Below, one piece after another: positions 8,175 through 16,235 of a stretch of DNA of 64,000 nt; position 1 is the first letter of the stretch, and every line of letters begins with the position of its first letter. Source of the DNA: JAFLCA01 sp041907145 (GTDB lineage Bacteria; Bdellovibrionota_C; UBA2361; JAFLCA01); assembly GCA_041907145.1 (NCBI GenBank), contig JAYRHW010000132.1, forward strand, positions 1 to 64,000, written 5' to 3'. A model generated the notes under the pieces. That model saw only the letters and a list, made by a program, of their open reading frames with translations. It made no database searches and had not been told where the DNA came from. The position numbers and the translations under genes are program-made.

Positions 8175-8494
8175 GGAGCCTTCGACAGACAATGTCCGGC
8201 GGGACAATTCCCGGCCGATGCGCGCCGGATCGGAATTCAGCAAACGTCTTCAAGTCGGCCGTGGGATTGGCATATTCTCCGGACGGCGGGCAATCCCCGC
8301 ATGTGGCTATCAAGGGATCCCTGATGGGGGCTGATGAAATTGTGCGCCTTGCTCGTCGCTTTGGCGTGCCCATTGTCGAGCAGCGGGGCCTCTGCACGGC
8401 ACTTGCTCGTCTTGAGCTCGATGCGCATATTCCTCCCAGCCTCTTCGAGGCTGTAGCGATTATTCTCGCGCGCCTTCAGCGGAAAGGTAGCTAG
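8171..8494 (+). CDS. Stand-alone SctU/FlhB C-terminal domain (FlhX-like)
   Basis: A 107-residue protein that follows the FlhB/SctU cytoplasmic domain along its whole length: AVGLAY (family: AVALRY), 'PHVAIKG' (family: APVVVAKG), 'ADEIVRLARRFGVPIVEQRGL' pattern (family: A-x-x-I-x-x-A-x-x-x-x-IPIVEN-x-x-LA), and IPPSLFEAVAIILARL (family: IP-x-x-LY-x-AVAEVLA). At the cleavage-site position it has NVFK (residues 25-28) in place of NPTH, so self-cleavage is not expected. The ATG at 8171 overlaps the kinase stop (ATGA). An upstream in-frame extension to 8021 would lie inside the kinase gene and carries no family sequence. It is likely the missing half of the truncated SctU encoded at 4169-4960. An FlhX-type paralogue of some other FlhB is the alternative. 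Confidence 0.82.
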   Translation: MRSLRQTMSGGTIPGRCAPDRNSANVFKSAVGLAYSPDGGQSPHVAIKGSLMGADEIVRLARRFGVPIVEQRGLCTALARLELDAHIPPSLFEAVAIILARLQRKGS

Positions 8495-8654
8495 CTGAAG
8501 CTGAATAAAACACTTCTGTACGCCCACTGTGCACCCTTGCTCGCAGTCAGTTTGTATGGGATTTTAGTAACGCAAGGGCGCCGACGAATTAGCAGTACCT
8601 CTCTCGCTATGGAACTAAAACGTCGATCGAGCGGCTCATTTTTTCGATGATTCG

Positions 8655-9719
8655 ATGGCTAAATTCCTGCGCATAGATCTTACCAAGCCCGACGGCGCGG
8701 TGCCGATCGGAAAGATTGAGTCCGGTGAAGCCTTCATTGGCAGAGAGCCAGGTACTGCCACCGGCATCACCGTCGATAATACTGCGATATCTCGTCAGCA
8801 CGGGTTGTTCGTACGAGGGCGGAATTGCTGGGTCTTTCGCGATCTGGGATCGACGAACGGTTCTTGGCTCAATGGCAAGCCGCTCAAGGCCGGTCAGTGG
8901 AAGATTGTCAGATCGGGCGATGTCTTGCAGCTTGCCGATTCGGCGCTGAATCTGGTCGAGGAGCGCGGACCGGGATTTGCCGCCCCCGGTAGTACTTCCA
9001 ATGTCGGAGGGCGCGCGCTCATCGTCTTTTCAGGTGGAAATTTTCAAGACGAGTATCCCATTCCAGAGTATGGCAGGGCATTGGTCGTTGGCGGATCGCG
9101 CAGCGATTTGCCCTTAGATGGAGACCTCGCGGAGCTTCCGACGTTGGTAGTTGAGCGGCGAGGGGAGGGTATTTGCGCGTTTGGGCTTGCAAAGGATCAA
9201 AAGGTTTACATTAACGAGAATGAGATGAATGACGTGGTCCCGCTTAAGGACGGCGACGACATTCAGGTGGGGCAGTACTCGATTTTGTACAGCGACCCCA
9301 CTGGACAGCGAGCAGGAGCTGCGCAGCAGCCCCCGCTGTTCGCCGGAGAGCGACCGTCAGCTGGCGCCTCAGTGGGGCCGGTGGAGCAGACCACTCGTCT
9401 TTCGGGCGTCCGCGGGTGGGCTAACACTGAAGGTGCTGCCCCAAGCGACGGCATGCTCACAGGAGCAAAGACTCAGCCGCGATTGAATTTTGGCCAGCAG
9501 GATTATGCGGACCCCAATGCTGAGGAGACGATTGCGATCGATCCCAACGACAGTCGCCTTAGGGGATTGGGTTATGATCGTCATCCCTCGACTCGATACG
9601 TTGAGGAGGGCAGGCAGGGGGTCTCGCTCGAGGCGGTGGAGGATAAAGTCATCCTCATTATCGGCTTCGTGCTTCTCCTGGCCCTCCTGGGGCTCGTTCT
9701 CTGGTGGGTATTTGCCTAG
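8655..9719 (+). CDS. Double-FHA protein with C-terminal membrane anchor
   Basis: A 354-residue protein. Residues about 20-105 form a canonical FHA (phosphothreonine-binding) domain with FIGRE, SRQH and STNGSWLNG. Residues about 120-215 repeat the fold in degenerate form (VVGGSRSDLPL, YINENEMNDV, LKDGDDIQVGQYSILY), without the SxxH core. A low-complexity Pro/Gly/Thr-containing linker (about 220-325) leads to a single hydrophobic segment (about 332-353) that ends the protein, so it is probably tail-anchored with the FHA domains in the cytoplasm. SctD ring proteins also begin with an FHA domain, but they continue into a large periplasmic part that is absent here. It follows the T3SS block after 160 bases. 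It could recruit substrates of the Ser/Thr kinases encoded at 18.4 and 37.0 kb, but this is inference. Confidence 0.82.
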   Translation: MAKFLRIDLTKPDGAVPIGKIESGEAFIGREPGTATGITVDNTAISRQHGLFVRGRNCWVFRDLGSTNGSWLNGKPLKAGQWKIVRSGDVLQLADSALNLVEERGPGFAAPGSTSNVGGRALIVFSGGNFQDEYPIPEYGRALVVGGSRSDLPLDGDLAELPTLVVERRGEGICAFGLAKDQKVYINENEMNDVVPLKDGDDIQVGQYSILYSDPTGQRAGAAQQPPLFAGERPSAGASVGPVEQTTRLSGVRGWANTEGAAPSDGMLTGAKTQPRLNFGQQDYADPNAEETIAIDPNDSRLRGLGYDRHPSTRYVEEGRQGVSLEAVEDKVILIIGFVLLLALLGLVLWWVFA

Positions 9720-9754
9720 CAGCGAGGCCCTGATTCAGCGGGAGTTGCTTCCGG

Positions 9755-11164
9755 TTATCCCGCGAGGGGCAGATAGACACTAGCGCGCATCTCGATATCA
9801 GAAATACGCTTAAACTCAACTTTGCTCCCATAGCGCGCGGCAAGACTTTGCGCCGCAGCGAGGCCTTTATTGCTGTTCTCGCCATCGGCGCCGGTCGCGT
9901 TTGAAAGGCTGCCTTCGATTATCAGGGACACCAAGTCGTCATGCAAATATCGCATGCGGGTCGCGGCATATGAGGTAACGATGAATTCGATGTATTGGGC
10001 GCTGCGATTTACTTCCGAGTCCAATACGATTTCACCGCCCAGGGTAACATTCTCGGCTGCCAACAAGGTTAGGTGACCAAGAATCTGGAACAAGTCACAG
10101 GGGCGAACCGAGACAAGGTAGTCATGCTTGACCTTTACCTTAACTTCTACTCCCGCCGGAATTACCTGATCCAAAATCTCAAGCAGAAAAGTGACCATAG
10201 CTCCAAGCGAGGCGCCGACTGCATCCTCATCCATCATATGCTGCACCATCTGCAGCGGAGCCTGCAGGGATCCGGCGTTGGAACCTAGCAGACGCAGGCA
10301 GCCAGCAGAGGTAAGAAGCGAGAGGGTGCGGATCCTCTGAGCTTGCCGCAGGAGCTGAGATAGCTGCAGTACGCCACTAAGGTCGGAGAAGGCGAGCGAG
10401 TATCCGACGGACTGGCCGTGCTTCCCCAGTAGAGTGGCAACCCGTGCTTCTGCTTTGAAGCTGCGGTTATCCAGGCGATTGATCAACATCGAAAAGCTGG
10501 AGATGTCGTGCGTCGCAGACGTTTCCTGGATCGCTTGCAGCATCAGCTCTTCGTGTTTTGTGAGCAGCGGAAGAAACTGCTTTACCGAGGCTTCGATGTT
10601 GTCCATCGAATGCGATTTCTTGACGCCCAGCAGGGTCGCGCCCGGGCTATTGATGAAGCTCACGGTACTGTCGCGATCGAATATGATAAGACCTTCGCGG
10701 ATTGAGTTAAAGGCGCTGATTGATGAGTGGCGCATGCCGCTATCTTCGTAATGGTGCTGCACCAACTCGTCATAGGCGCGTTTATTGCGGCTCAATGAGC
10801 CTATTTGTAGAAATACTTGATCAGGGTCAAAGGGAGCGATCATCGCCACATCAACGCCGGCACCATACAGAGACTGCAGTGCAGCACGATCCTTTGTCGT
10901 CACCAGGGCAAGGACAGGAATTGCGGCCAGTGCTTCATTGGTCTTGAGTTGCAGACAAAGATTGACTCCGCCTGCGCCGCCTTCAATACGCGGAGGAATC
11001 ACGACGCAGTCGAATGGCGCATCCTCCTCGACGATGAGTTGGTTTATCTCCTGCACATTTGCCACGTTTCGAATGCTGTACTCGTGACGCTGAAAGACGG
11101 CTGCGATCGAAGGCGCCTCTTCCTCGGTGGGTTTGAACACCGCTATGCGTGGAATCTTAAGCAT
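9755..11164 (-). CDS. Receiver-PAS-kinase-like protein lacking catalytic residues
   Basis: A 469-residue protein. Residues about 5-125 resemble a response-regulator receiver, but the phosphoacceptor position reads VVIPPRIEG with no Asp and the switch Lys is missing (MIAPFDPD). Residues about 145-260 look like a PAS domain (FNSIREGLIIFDRDSTVSFI, then LLGVKK). Residues about 330-469 keep the outline of a GHKL ATPase (GLAAAQSLAARYGSKVEF and a final ASVYLPLAG), yet an N-box Asn and a DxGxG motif are not visible. A phosphoacceptor His box is also not visible. It is probably a pseudo-kinase scaffold or sensor. It converges with the FHA gene, whose end is 35 bases away. Confidence 0.75.
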   Translation of the reverse strand: MLKIPRIAVFKPTEEEAPSIAAVFQRHEYSIRNVANVQEINQLIVEEDAPFDCVVIPPRIEGGAGGVNLCLQLKTNEALAAIPVLALVTTKDRAALQSLYGAGVDVAMIAPFDPDQVFLQIGSLSRNKRAYDELVQHHYEDSGMRHSSISAFNSIREGLIIFDRDSTVSFINSPGATLLGVKKSHSMDNIEASVKQFLPLLTKHEELMLQAIQETSATHDISSFSMLINRLDNRSFKAEARVATLLGKHGQSVGYSLAFSDLSGVLQLSQLLRQAQRIRTLSLLTSAGCLRLLGSNAGSLQAPLQMVQHMMDEDAVGASLGAMVTFLLEILDQVIPAGVEVKVKVKHDYLVSVRPCDLFQILGHLTLLAAENVTLGGEIVLDSEVNRSAQYIEFIVTSYAATRMRYLHDDLVSLIIEGSLSNATGADGENSNKGLAAAQSLAARYGSKVEFKRISDIEMRASVYLPLAG

Positions 11165-11460
11165 TCTCGTTTGCTCGATGTAGCGCTTCCTGAGCCCGTA
11201 TCCTCGGCAATTTTGAGTACTTACGGTACAGATCCTCTGTCGGCATTGGCAGAGGGGAAGTTTATCCCTGTCTTACCGGAGCCGGTAGCGGATGTTTTCT
11301 TAATGATTGCGATATGATATACACTCGAACGGCTCTGTAGCCATGAGTAGGCTGCTCCTGCCACCATCGGCTAAGGCAGTGAATCTGCATTGCTATTGAT
11401 CGGTGCTCACCCGGCGATTACGAACGGGAAATCAGGGCGCGCCGGAAGCGAAGGAAATCT
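11165..11460. other. Divergent intergenic region
   Basis: About 300 bases separate the divergent receiver-like gene and the epimerase operon, so promoters for both should lie here. No coding frame with recognisable family sequence is seen. A short purine-rich stretch (AAGGAAAT, 11450-11457) just before the ATG at 11461 could serve as a ribosome binding site. No clear -35/-10 pair or operator palindrome could be chosen with confidence. Confidence 0.4.
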
Positions 11461-12405
11461 ATGTTGTGTTTGGTTACCGGGGTCGCAGGCTTTGTTGGCT
11501 CGTCGCTTTGTGATCGATTACTTGCTGACGGGCATTCGGTCCGCGGCATCGATTGCTTCGTAGACTATTATCCCCGTGGGGTAAAGGAATCGAATCTTGC
11601 GGGCGCGAGAAAATCCGCTCGATTCTCGTTTCGTGAGGACAATCTCCTGACCACCGACATGGCCTCTCTCCTTGAGGGCGTCGATGTAGTGTTTCATCAA
11701 GCGGCGCAAGCCGGCGTGCGCGCGAGCTGGGGGAGCTATTTCTCCAGTTACTGCGATAATAATATTTTGGCGACTCAGAAGTTGCTGGAGGCAGCCAAGG
11801 GGCGAAGTCATATCCAAAAGATTGTCTACGCATCAAGCTCATCGGTTTATGGCAACGCCGAAAGTTTTCCGACGCCCGAAACCGTCATGCCTCAGCCGGT
11901 AAGTCCGTACGGCGTCACCAAGCTCGCTGCCGAGCATTTAATGAGTCTGTATGCCACTGAATTCGGCGTGCCGACCGTTTCACTGAGGTATTTTACCGTC
12001 TATGGTCCGCGGCAGCGCCCAGATATGGCGTTCAATCGATTTTCCAAGGCTGCTCTGGGTGGGGAGGAATTGAGTCTCTATGGTGATGGCGAGCAGTCCC
12101 GAGACTTCACTTTTATCAGCGATATCGTAGAAGCTAATTTGCTTGCCGCGCTGCATGGCAAGCCTGGCCGCGTCTTCAATATTGGCGGCGGGACTCAAGC
12201 AACGGTTAATGTGGTCTTGGATATCATTCGTTCCCGTGTCGGGAATCTGAAGGTTAAGCGCTGCGAGCGACAAGTGGGGGATGCTCGCCATACCAGTGCC
12301 GATACCAGCCGGGCACGAGCGGAGCTCGGATACCAGCCGAAAGTATCGCTTGAGCAGGGAATTGCTATGGAAATTGACTGGATGGCTGAGCAGCTTCGAG
12401 GATGA
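11461..12405 (+). CDS. NAD-dependent nucleotide-sugar epimerase/dehydratase
   Basis: A 314-residue extended short-chain dehydrogenase. The N-terminal Rossmann motif is TGVAGFVG, the catalytic Ser/Tyr/Lys set appears as YASSSSVYG and YGVTKLAAE (Tyr-x-x-x-Lys), followed by LRYFTVYGPRQRPDMA, typical of UDP-glucose 4-epimerase and UDP-glucuronate epimerase relatives. The enzyme acts on a nucleotide sugar in the cytoplasm. The exact substrate is not readable. It is the first gene of an LPS-core operon and overlaps the following heptosyltransferase gene by 4 bases (ATGA), which suggests a role in making or modifying a core or O-antigen sugar. Confidence 0.9.
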   Translation: MLCLVTGVAGFVGSSLCDRLLADGHSVRGIDCFVDYYPRGVKESNLAGARKSARFSFREDNLLTTDMASLLEGVDVVFHQAAQAGVRASWGSYFSSYCDNNILATQKLLEAAKGRSHIQKIVYASSSSVYGNAESFPTPETVMPQPVSPYGVTKLAAEHLMSLYATEFGVPTVSLRYFTVYGPRQRPDMAFNRFSKAALGGEELSLYGDGEQSRDFTFISDIVEANLLAALHGKPGRVFNIGGGTQATVNVVLDIIRSRVGNLKVKRCERQVGDARHTSADTSRARAELGYQPKVSLEQGIAMEIDWMAEQLRG

Positions 12406-13406
12406 GAGTCCTGCTCGTACAAACTAGTTTCTTGGGCGATACGGTGCTCTCGACGCCGGTCATAGCCGGACTTAAAATGCTCTATCCCGATGCCGAGCTT
12501 TGGATGCTTACGACTCCTGCCGGGCGTCAGCTCGTCGAGCGTGATCCGCTATTGAAGGGGGTAATTACATTCGATAAGCGCCGCACCGAGTCGGGAGTGC
12601 TTGGGCTCTGGCGCAAGGCCCGTGCTCTGCGACGTTTTGGCTTCTCCAAGGCATATTCATTGCATCGTTCGGCCCGCACCTCGGTGTTGCTTGCCTGGGC
12701 CGGCATCCCCGAGCGCGTGGGCTTTAAGGAGGCCAGGTTCAGTTCGCTCTATACGCGACGTCTGCCGCGCAGTAAATCGGATCATGATGTGCAGCGCAAT
12801 TTGTCGATACTCGCTGACTTTGCGCAGAGCGAAAAGATTGAGCAGGAGATGCGACTATTCGCTCCGCCCCTGGATGCTCTCAGCGAACCCGTGCGTCAGG
12901 TGGCAGCCCAGCCAGGATATGTGCTCCTCTCTCCCGGAAGTACCTGGTATACGAAGATGTGGTCATGGCAGCGATACCGAGAGGTCGCTGTGCACTATCT
13001 GAAAATGGGGCAACGGGTGGTGGTTTCGGGCGCTCCCGAGGAAGAGTCTGTGGCTGACAAGGTGTGCGAAGGGATTTCCGCGATCAACCTTGCCGGAGCG
13101 ACTAGTCTTGCGGAGCAGCTTGCCTTGGTGGAGCACGCGGGCTTGGTGATCTGTAATGATAGTTTAATTCTTCACGTTGCTTCGGCATTCAAGCGGCCCA
13201 CCGTGGCGATTTTTTGTGCGACCTCGCCAACCTTCGGGTTCGGTCCTTGGCGATCTCCAGCTCGAGTGGTGGAGATGGAAGGATTATCCTGCAAGCCATG
13301 TCGCCGACATGGTGGGAAATTCTGTCCGACTGGAACGGAAGCCTGTATGAATGACTTGAGCAGCCAAAAGGTGCTTGCCGCTGCTCGCGAGGTATTTCCC
13401 GTATGA
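12402..13406 (+). CDS. waaF: LPS heptosyltransferase, GT9 family (WaaF-like)
   Basis: A 334-residue GT9 glycosyltransferase that transfers L-glycero-D-manno-heptose from ADP-heptose to the LPS inner core. Its N-terminal signature is MRVLLVQTSFLGDTVLSTP. The nucleotide-binding half has LLSPGSTWYTKMW, the GT9 loop LVICNDSLILHVASAF and FGPW. A Cys-rich turn near the C-terminus (LSCKPCRRHGGKFCPTG) is common in WaaF-like enzymes. The canonical D-S-(G/A)-P-x-H of many members reads NDSLILH, as in the WaaF group. Both ends overlap neighbours by 4 bases, so expression is coupled with the epimerase and the Kdo-kinase-like gene. Confidence 0.88.
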   Translation: MRVLLVQTSFLGDTVLSTPVIAGLKMLYPDAELWMLTTPAGRQLVERDPLLKGVITFDKRRTESGVLGLWRKARALRRFGFSKAYSLHRSARTSVLLAWAGIPERVGFKEARFSSLYTRRLPRSKSDHDVQRNLSILADFAQSEKIEQEMRLFAPPLDALSEPVRQVAAQPGYVLLSPGSTWYTKMWSWQRYREVAVHYLKMGQRVVVSGAPEEESVADKVCEGISAINLAGATSLAEQLALVEHAGLVICNDSLILHVASAFKRPTVAIFCATSPTFGFGPWRSPARVVEMEGLSCKPCRRHGGKFCPTGTEACMNDLSSQKVLAAAREVFPV

Positions 13407-14113
13407 ATGCAGGCGTGGTTCACCAAAAAATCGGTCGTTATCAGCTTGGCCTGGTGCGCTCGCTGACGCCGACGCAAGGGGCAGCCTTGCTCAAATTGAT
13501 AGAGTCACCCGCGACTCCACAGTCAAGTGATGTGCTTTCGGGGCGTGGCACGGTTACGCACGGTGAAATCCCAGGGCTAGGACGCGTGGTCGTGAAGCGG
13601 TACCACCGTGGCGGCCTGCTTGGCAAAGTCAATCGTGCTACCCACATCCGCAGCGGACGAGTACGTTCGCGCGCTGAGTTTGAACGTCTCATGTATGTGC
13701 GCGCTTTAGGTGTCGCGGCGCCTGAGCCGATTGGTTATGTCTTCACGGGATTTCTCCTCTATAACGCGTGGCTCATCATGCGCGAGATTGAGAACTATCA
13801 AAGCCTCGCCCGTATGAGCACGCAGGAGGAGGATCGAGCACGGCACTATACGGAGCTGCTAGCGGCGGACATTTCCAAGCTCGTAGAGGCGCGCATGTAC
13901 CATGTGGATTTGCATCCCGGTAATGTGCTCATCGATGGCACTGGGCAGCGCCACATTATTGATTTTGACAAAGCAGTTGACTTCTATGGCTCACGCAACG
14001 ATCTGCGCGACCGGTATTTGGTGCGCTGGCGTCGGGCGGTGATCAAACACTCGCTGCCGGAGTTCCTCAGTGAGATTCTTAGTGCAGCGCTGCGAAAGCA
14101 CTTCGAGGCTTGA
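13403..14113 (+). CDS. LPS core kinase, KdkA/WaaP/InaA family
   Basis: A 236-residue small kinase-fold protein. The glycine-rich loop is loose; the likely ATP-anchoring Lys is in RVVVKRYHRGG, the catalytic loop is HVDLHPGNVLID and the metal-binding motif is DFDKA (DFG equivalent). This combination is typical of Kdo kinase (KdkA) and WaaP-type enzymes that phosphorylate Kdo or heptose of the LPS inner core at the cytoplasmic face. Placement between two heptosyltransferase genes supports a core-LPS substrate. It overlaps the upstream gene by 4 bases. KdkA rather than WaaP is favoured by the short length and Arg-rich segment HIRSGRVRSRAEFERL, but the split is not certain. Confidence 0.85.
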   Translation: MNAGVVHQKIGRYQLGLVRSLTPTQGAALLKLIESPATPQSSDVLSGRGTVTHGEIPGLGRVVVKRYHRGGLLGKVNRATHIRSGRVRSRAEFERLMYVRALGVAAPEPIGYVFTGFLLYNAWLIMREIENYQSLARMSTQEEDRARHYTELLAADISKLVEARMYHVDLHPGNVLIDGTGQRHIIDFDKAVDFYGSRNDLRDRYLVRWRRAVIKHSLPEFLSEILSAALRKHFEA

Positions 14114-14114
14114 G

Positions 14115-15161
14115 ATGGAACAGGGCCTATCGCCGTCAATCCTCGTCATTTTAATGGGCTCAATCGGCGACGTGGCGCGTGGGCTCTGTATAGCGTCTCA
14201 ATTGAAACGCGCATATCCCCAATGTCGCCTCAGCTGGTTGGTCGAGCCGAAGTGCGAGGGGCTTGTACGCAGCAATCGATGGATTGACGAAGTTTTCGTG
14301 TTTGCTCGCAATAGTCCGGTTCGCGGCTTCTTCGAGCTGCGTCGGGTGCTCTCTGAGCGGAGATTTGATATCTGCCTCGATATGCAGCGGCACTTCAAAA
14401 GCGGACTGTTTGCCAGACTTTCCGGTGCGGCGCGTCGAGTTGGCTTTCATCCTAAGAACGCCAAAGAAGGGAACGCGCTATTTCAAACCGAGTACATTCC
14501 CTATCGCAGTGATGACACTTCGAAGCTGGACCACTATCTCTTGTTTGTCTCCCAGCTTGGTATCGAGGCTCAGCGACCATTTGATTTTGGGTTAGCAACT
14601 GATGCAGAGCCGGAAGTAGTGCGGACATTGCGGCAGCGCTCTGCGAAGGGCTATTGCGCGATTATCCTCGGCTCTACCTGGAAGTCGAAGGACTGGATGC
14701 CGGAGGGCTATCAGAAGCTGATAGAAATTCTATTGAGACGCACCGAGCTACATGTCGTGCTCTGTGGTGATCGAACACAAGAGGCGTTGGCCCAGCATTT
14801 ATCGAGTAAGTTCAGGGACCCGCGTCTGGTGGACACGGTGGGGCGCACTTCGCTCGTGGAGCTATCCTATTTGTTGAAGGGCGCGCGGGGCTGCGTCGGC
14901 CCCGATTCGGGGCCAGCGCATATTGCCGCCGCTGTCGGAACCAAGCATGTAACACTCTTTGGTCCGACGTCCGCGCAGCGCGTGGCGCCATTTGGAAGTG
15001 AACATCTGAGTGTGCATTCCTCTGTCGGGTGCTCCCCGTGCTATCGGCGAGAGTGTCCTGGTCTCAATACGGTATGTATGCGCCTTATAAGCGCCGATAG
15101 CGTATGGCAAAAGCTCCAGCAGGTGCTTGGAGAGAAAAATCAGGTGCCTATCCAAGTCTAG
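14115..15161 (+). CDS. GT9 family heptosyltransferase (second copy)
   Basis: A 348-residue GT9 enzyme with an N-terminal LVILMGSIGDVARGL signature and the nucleotide-sugar half ILGSTWKSKDWMP, then CVGPDSGPAHIAAAVG (the D-S-G-P-x-H loop) and LFGPTSAQRVAPFG. It probably adds a further heptose to the LPS core, in the style of WaaC or WaaQ. The ATG at 14115 lies one base after the preceding stop. An in-frame ATG at 14070 lies inside the kinase gene and is unlikely because family similarity begins only at LVILMG. The Cys-containing turn (VGCSPCYRRECPG) resembles that of WaaF. Which heptose is transferred cannot be decided. Confidence 0.86.
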   Translation: MEQGLSPSILVILMGSIGDVARGLCIASQLKRAYPQCRLSWLVEPKCEGLVRSNRWIDEVFVFARNSPVRGFFELRRVLSERRFDICLDMQRHFKSGLFARLSGAARRVGFHPKNAKEGNALFQTEYIPYRSDDTSKLDHYLLFVSQLGIEAQRPFDFGLATDAEPEVVRTLRQRSAKGYCAIILGSTWKSKDWMPEGYQKLIEILLRRTELHVVLCGDRTQEALAQHLSSKFRDPRLVDTVGRTSLVELSYLLKGARGCVGPDSGPAHIAAAVGTKHVTLFGPTSAQRVAPFGSEHLSVHSSVGCSPCYRRECPGLNTVCMRLISADSVWQKLQQVLGEKNQVPIQV

Positions 15162-15206
15162 AGTGTATTTGCTATGCTCCCGACGTAGAGATTTCGTGAG
15201 GTTAGA

Positions 15207-16226
15207 GTGATCTCCCAGCGACAAGAACTTTTAGACACCATTCAGAAGATTCATGGTCTGCCCATGCTGGTTGTGGGGGATATAATTCTCGATCGTTATG
15301 TCTGGGGTGCCGTGGCCCGTATTTCGCCAGAAGCTCCGGTGCCAGTGGTCGACGTTCGCAGAGTCGAGGATCGTCTTGGTGGCGCAGCCAATGTAGTGCG
15401 TAATCTTACAAATTTGGGCGTGCAGGTCAGTTTGTGCGGTTTCATTGGAGACGATGACGAAGGGAAAACCGTGCTGGGACTGCTGTCCAAAGATAGGGTC
15501 GGAAAGGAAGGGGTTATTATAGACCGAGACCGACCTACGTCGCTCAAGACCCGAGTTGTTGCTCAGAAGCAGCAGATGCTTCGTATCGATCGAGAAGCGA
15601 CGGAGGATAGGCCGGTTCCTCTGCGAGAGGCTTTCGCGGCAGTCGTCGAAGCCCAGCTCGACAAGGCTAAGTCGGTGATTGTCTCGGATTACGGAAAGGG
15701 TGCGGTCTCCGATTCTTTGTTCCGCAAGTTAACCGAGGCTCATAAGGCTAGACGCCTGGGGCTCGCCAGTCGTGCGCTGGTGCTGGATCCTCATCCAGCT
15801 AATTATGCTCTATACCAGAATGTGACGGTCGCCAAGCCGAACAGGCGCGAGGCCGAGCTGGCCTCCGGTATCACTATTACAGACAAGAAGTCCGTGGTAG
15901 CAGCGGCTAAGAGACTTATCGAGAAGTGGAACTGTGAAATGCTCGTGATCACTCTCGGAGAAGATGGTCTCGCGATCATATCTTCCTCTGGGGCGGAGCC
16001 GATCTTCCTCGACACCGTGGCTCTGGAGGTGTTCGACGTCAGCGGCGCCGGGGACACGGTAACCGCGGTCTTCGCTGCCGCGTTAGCCACAGGCGCTGCT
16101 CCAAGCGTCGCCGGCGACCTAGCCAATATCGCGGCTGGCGTAGTGGTATCGGAGGTGGGAACCGTTGCGATAACGGAGGCCAAGTTAATCAAGGAAATAG
16201 AGCGTCTCGCCGCACGAAAGGCGTAG
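15207..16226 (+). CDS. hldE: D-glycero-beta-D-manno-heptose-7-phosphate kinase (HldE N-domain type)
   Basis: A 339-residue ribokinase-family protein that phosphorylates heptose-7-phosphate to the 1,7-bisphosphate for ADP-heptose synthesis. Diagnostic stretches are VVGDIILDRYVWG, ISPEAPVPVV, DRLGGAANVVRNL, VSDYGKGAVSD and the anion-hole/catalytic DVSGAGDTVTAVF. Start is GTG at 15207, with GAGG about 7 bases upstream. E. coli HldE carries an additional C-terminal adenylyltransferase domain; this protein ends after the kinase domain, so the adenylyltransferase must be a separate gene (HldC/RfaE2 type) not in the window. The position downstream of the heptosyltransferases fits a core-heptose supply role. 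Confidence 0.9.
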   Translation: MISQRQELLDTIQKIHGLPMLVVGDIILDRYVWGAVARISPEAPVPVVDVRRVEDRLGGAANVVRNLTNLGVQVSLCGFIGDDDEGKTVLGLLSKDRVGKEGVIIDRDRPTSLKTRVVAQKQQMLRIDREATEDRPVPLREAFAAVVEAQLDKAKSVIVSDYGKGAVSDSLFRKLTEAHKARRLGLASRALVLDPHPANYALYQNVTVAKPNRREAELASGITITDKKSVVAAAKRLIEKWNCEMLVITLGEDGLAIISSSGAEPIFLDTVALEVFDVSGAGDTVTAVFAAALATGAAPSVAGDLANIAAGVVVSEVGTVAITEAKLIKEIERLAARKA

Positions 16227-16235
16227 GTTTTAATC

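Noticed and set aside
8655..9719. SctD inner-membrane ring protein
   Set aside because: An FHA domain is present, but the membrane segment is at the very C-terminus and no periplasmic ring-building domain follows.
9490..9783. Plus-strand frame overlapping the end of the FHA gene
   Set aside because: It is an out-of-frame shadow of the FHA gene, with Arg/Ser-rich composition and no ribosome site.
14070..14114. Longer start for the second GT9 gene
   Set aside because: The extra 15 codons lie inside the upstream kinase gene and carry no family similarity; the ATG at 14115 is directly after the stop.
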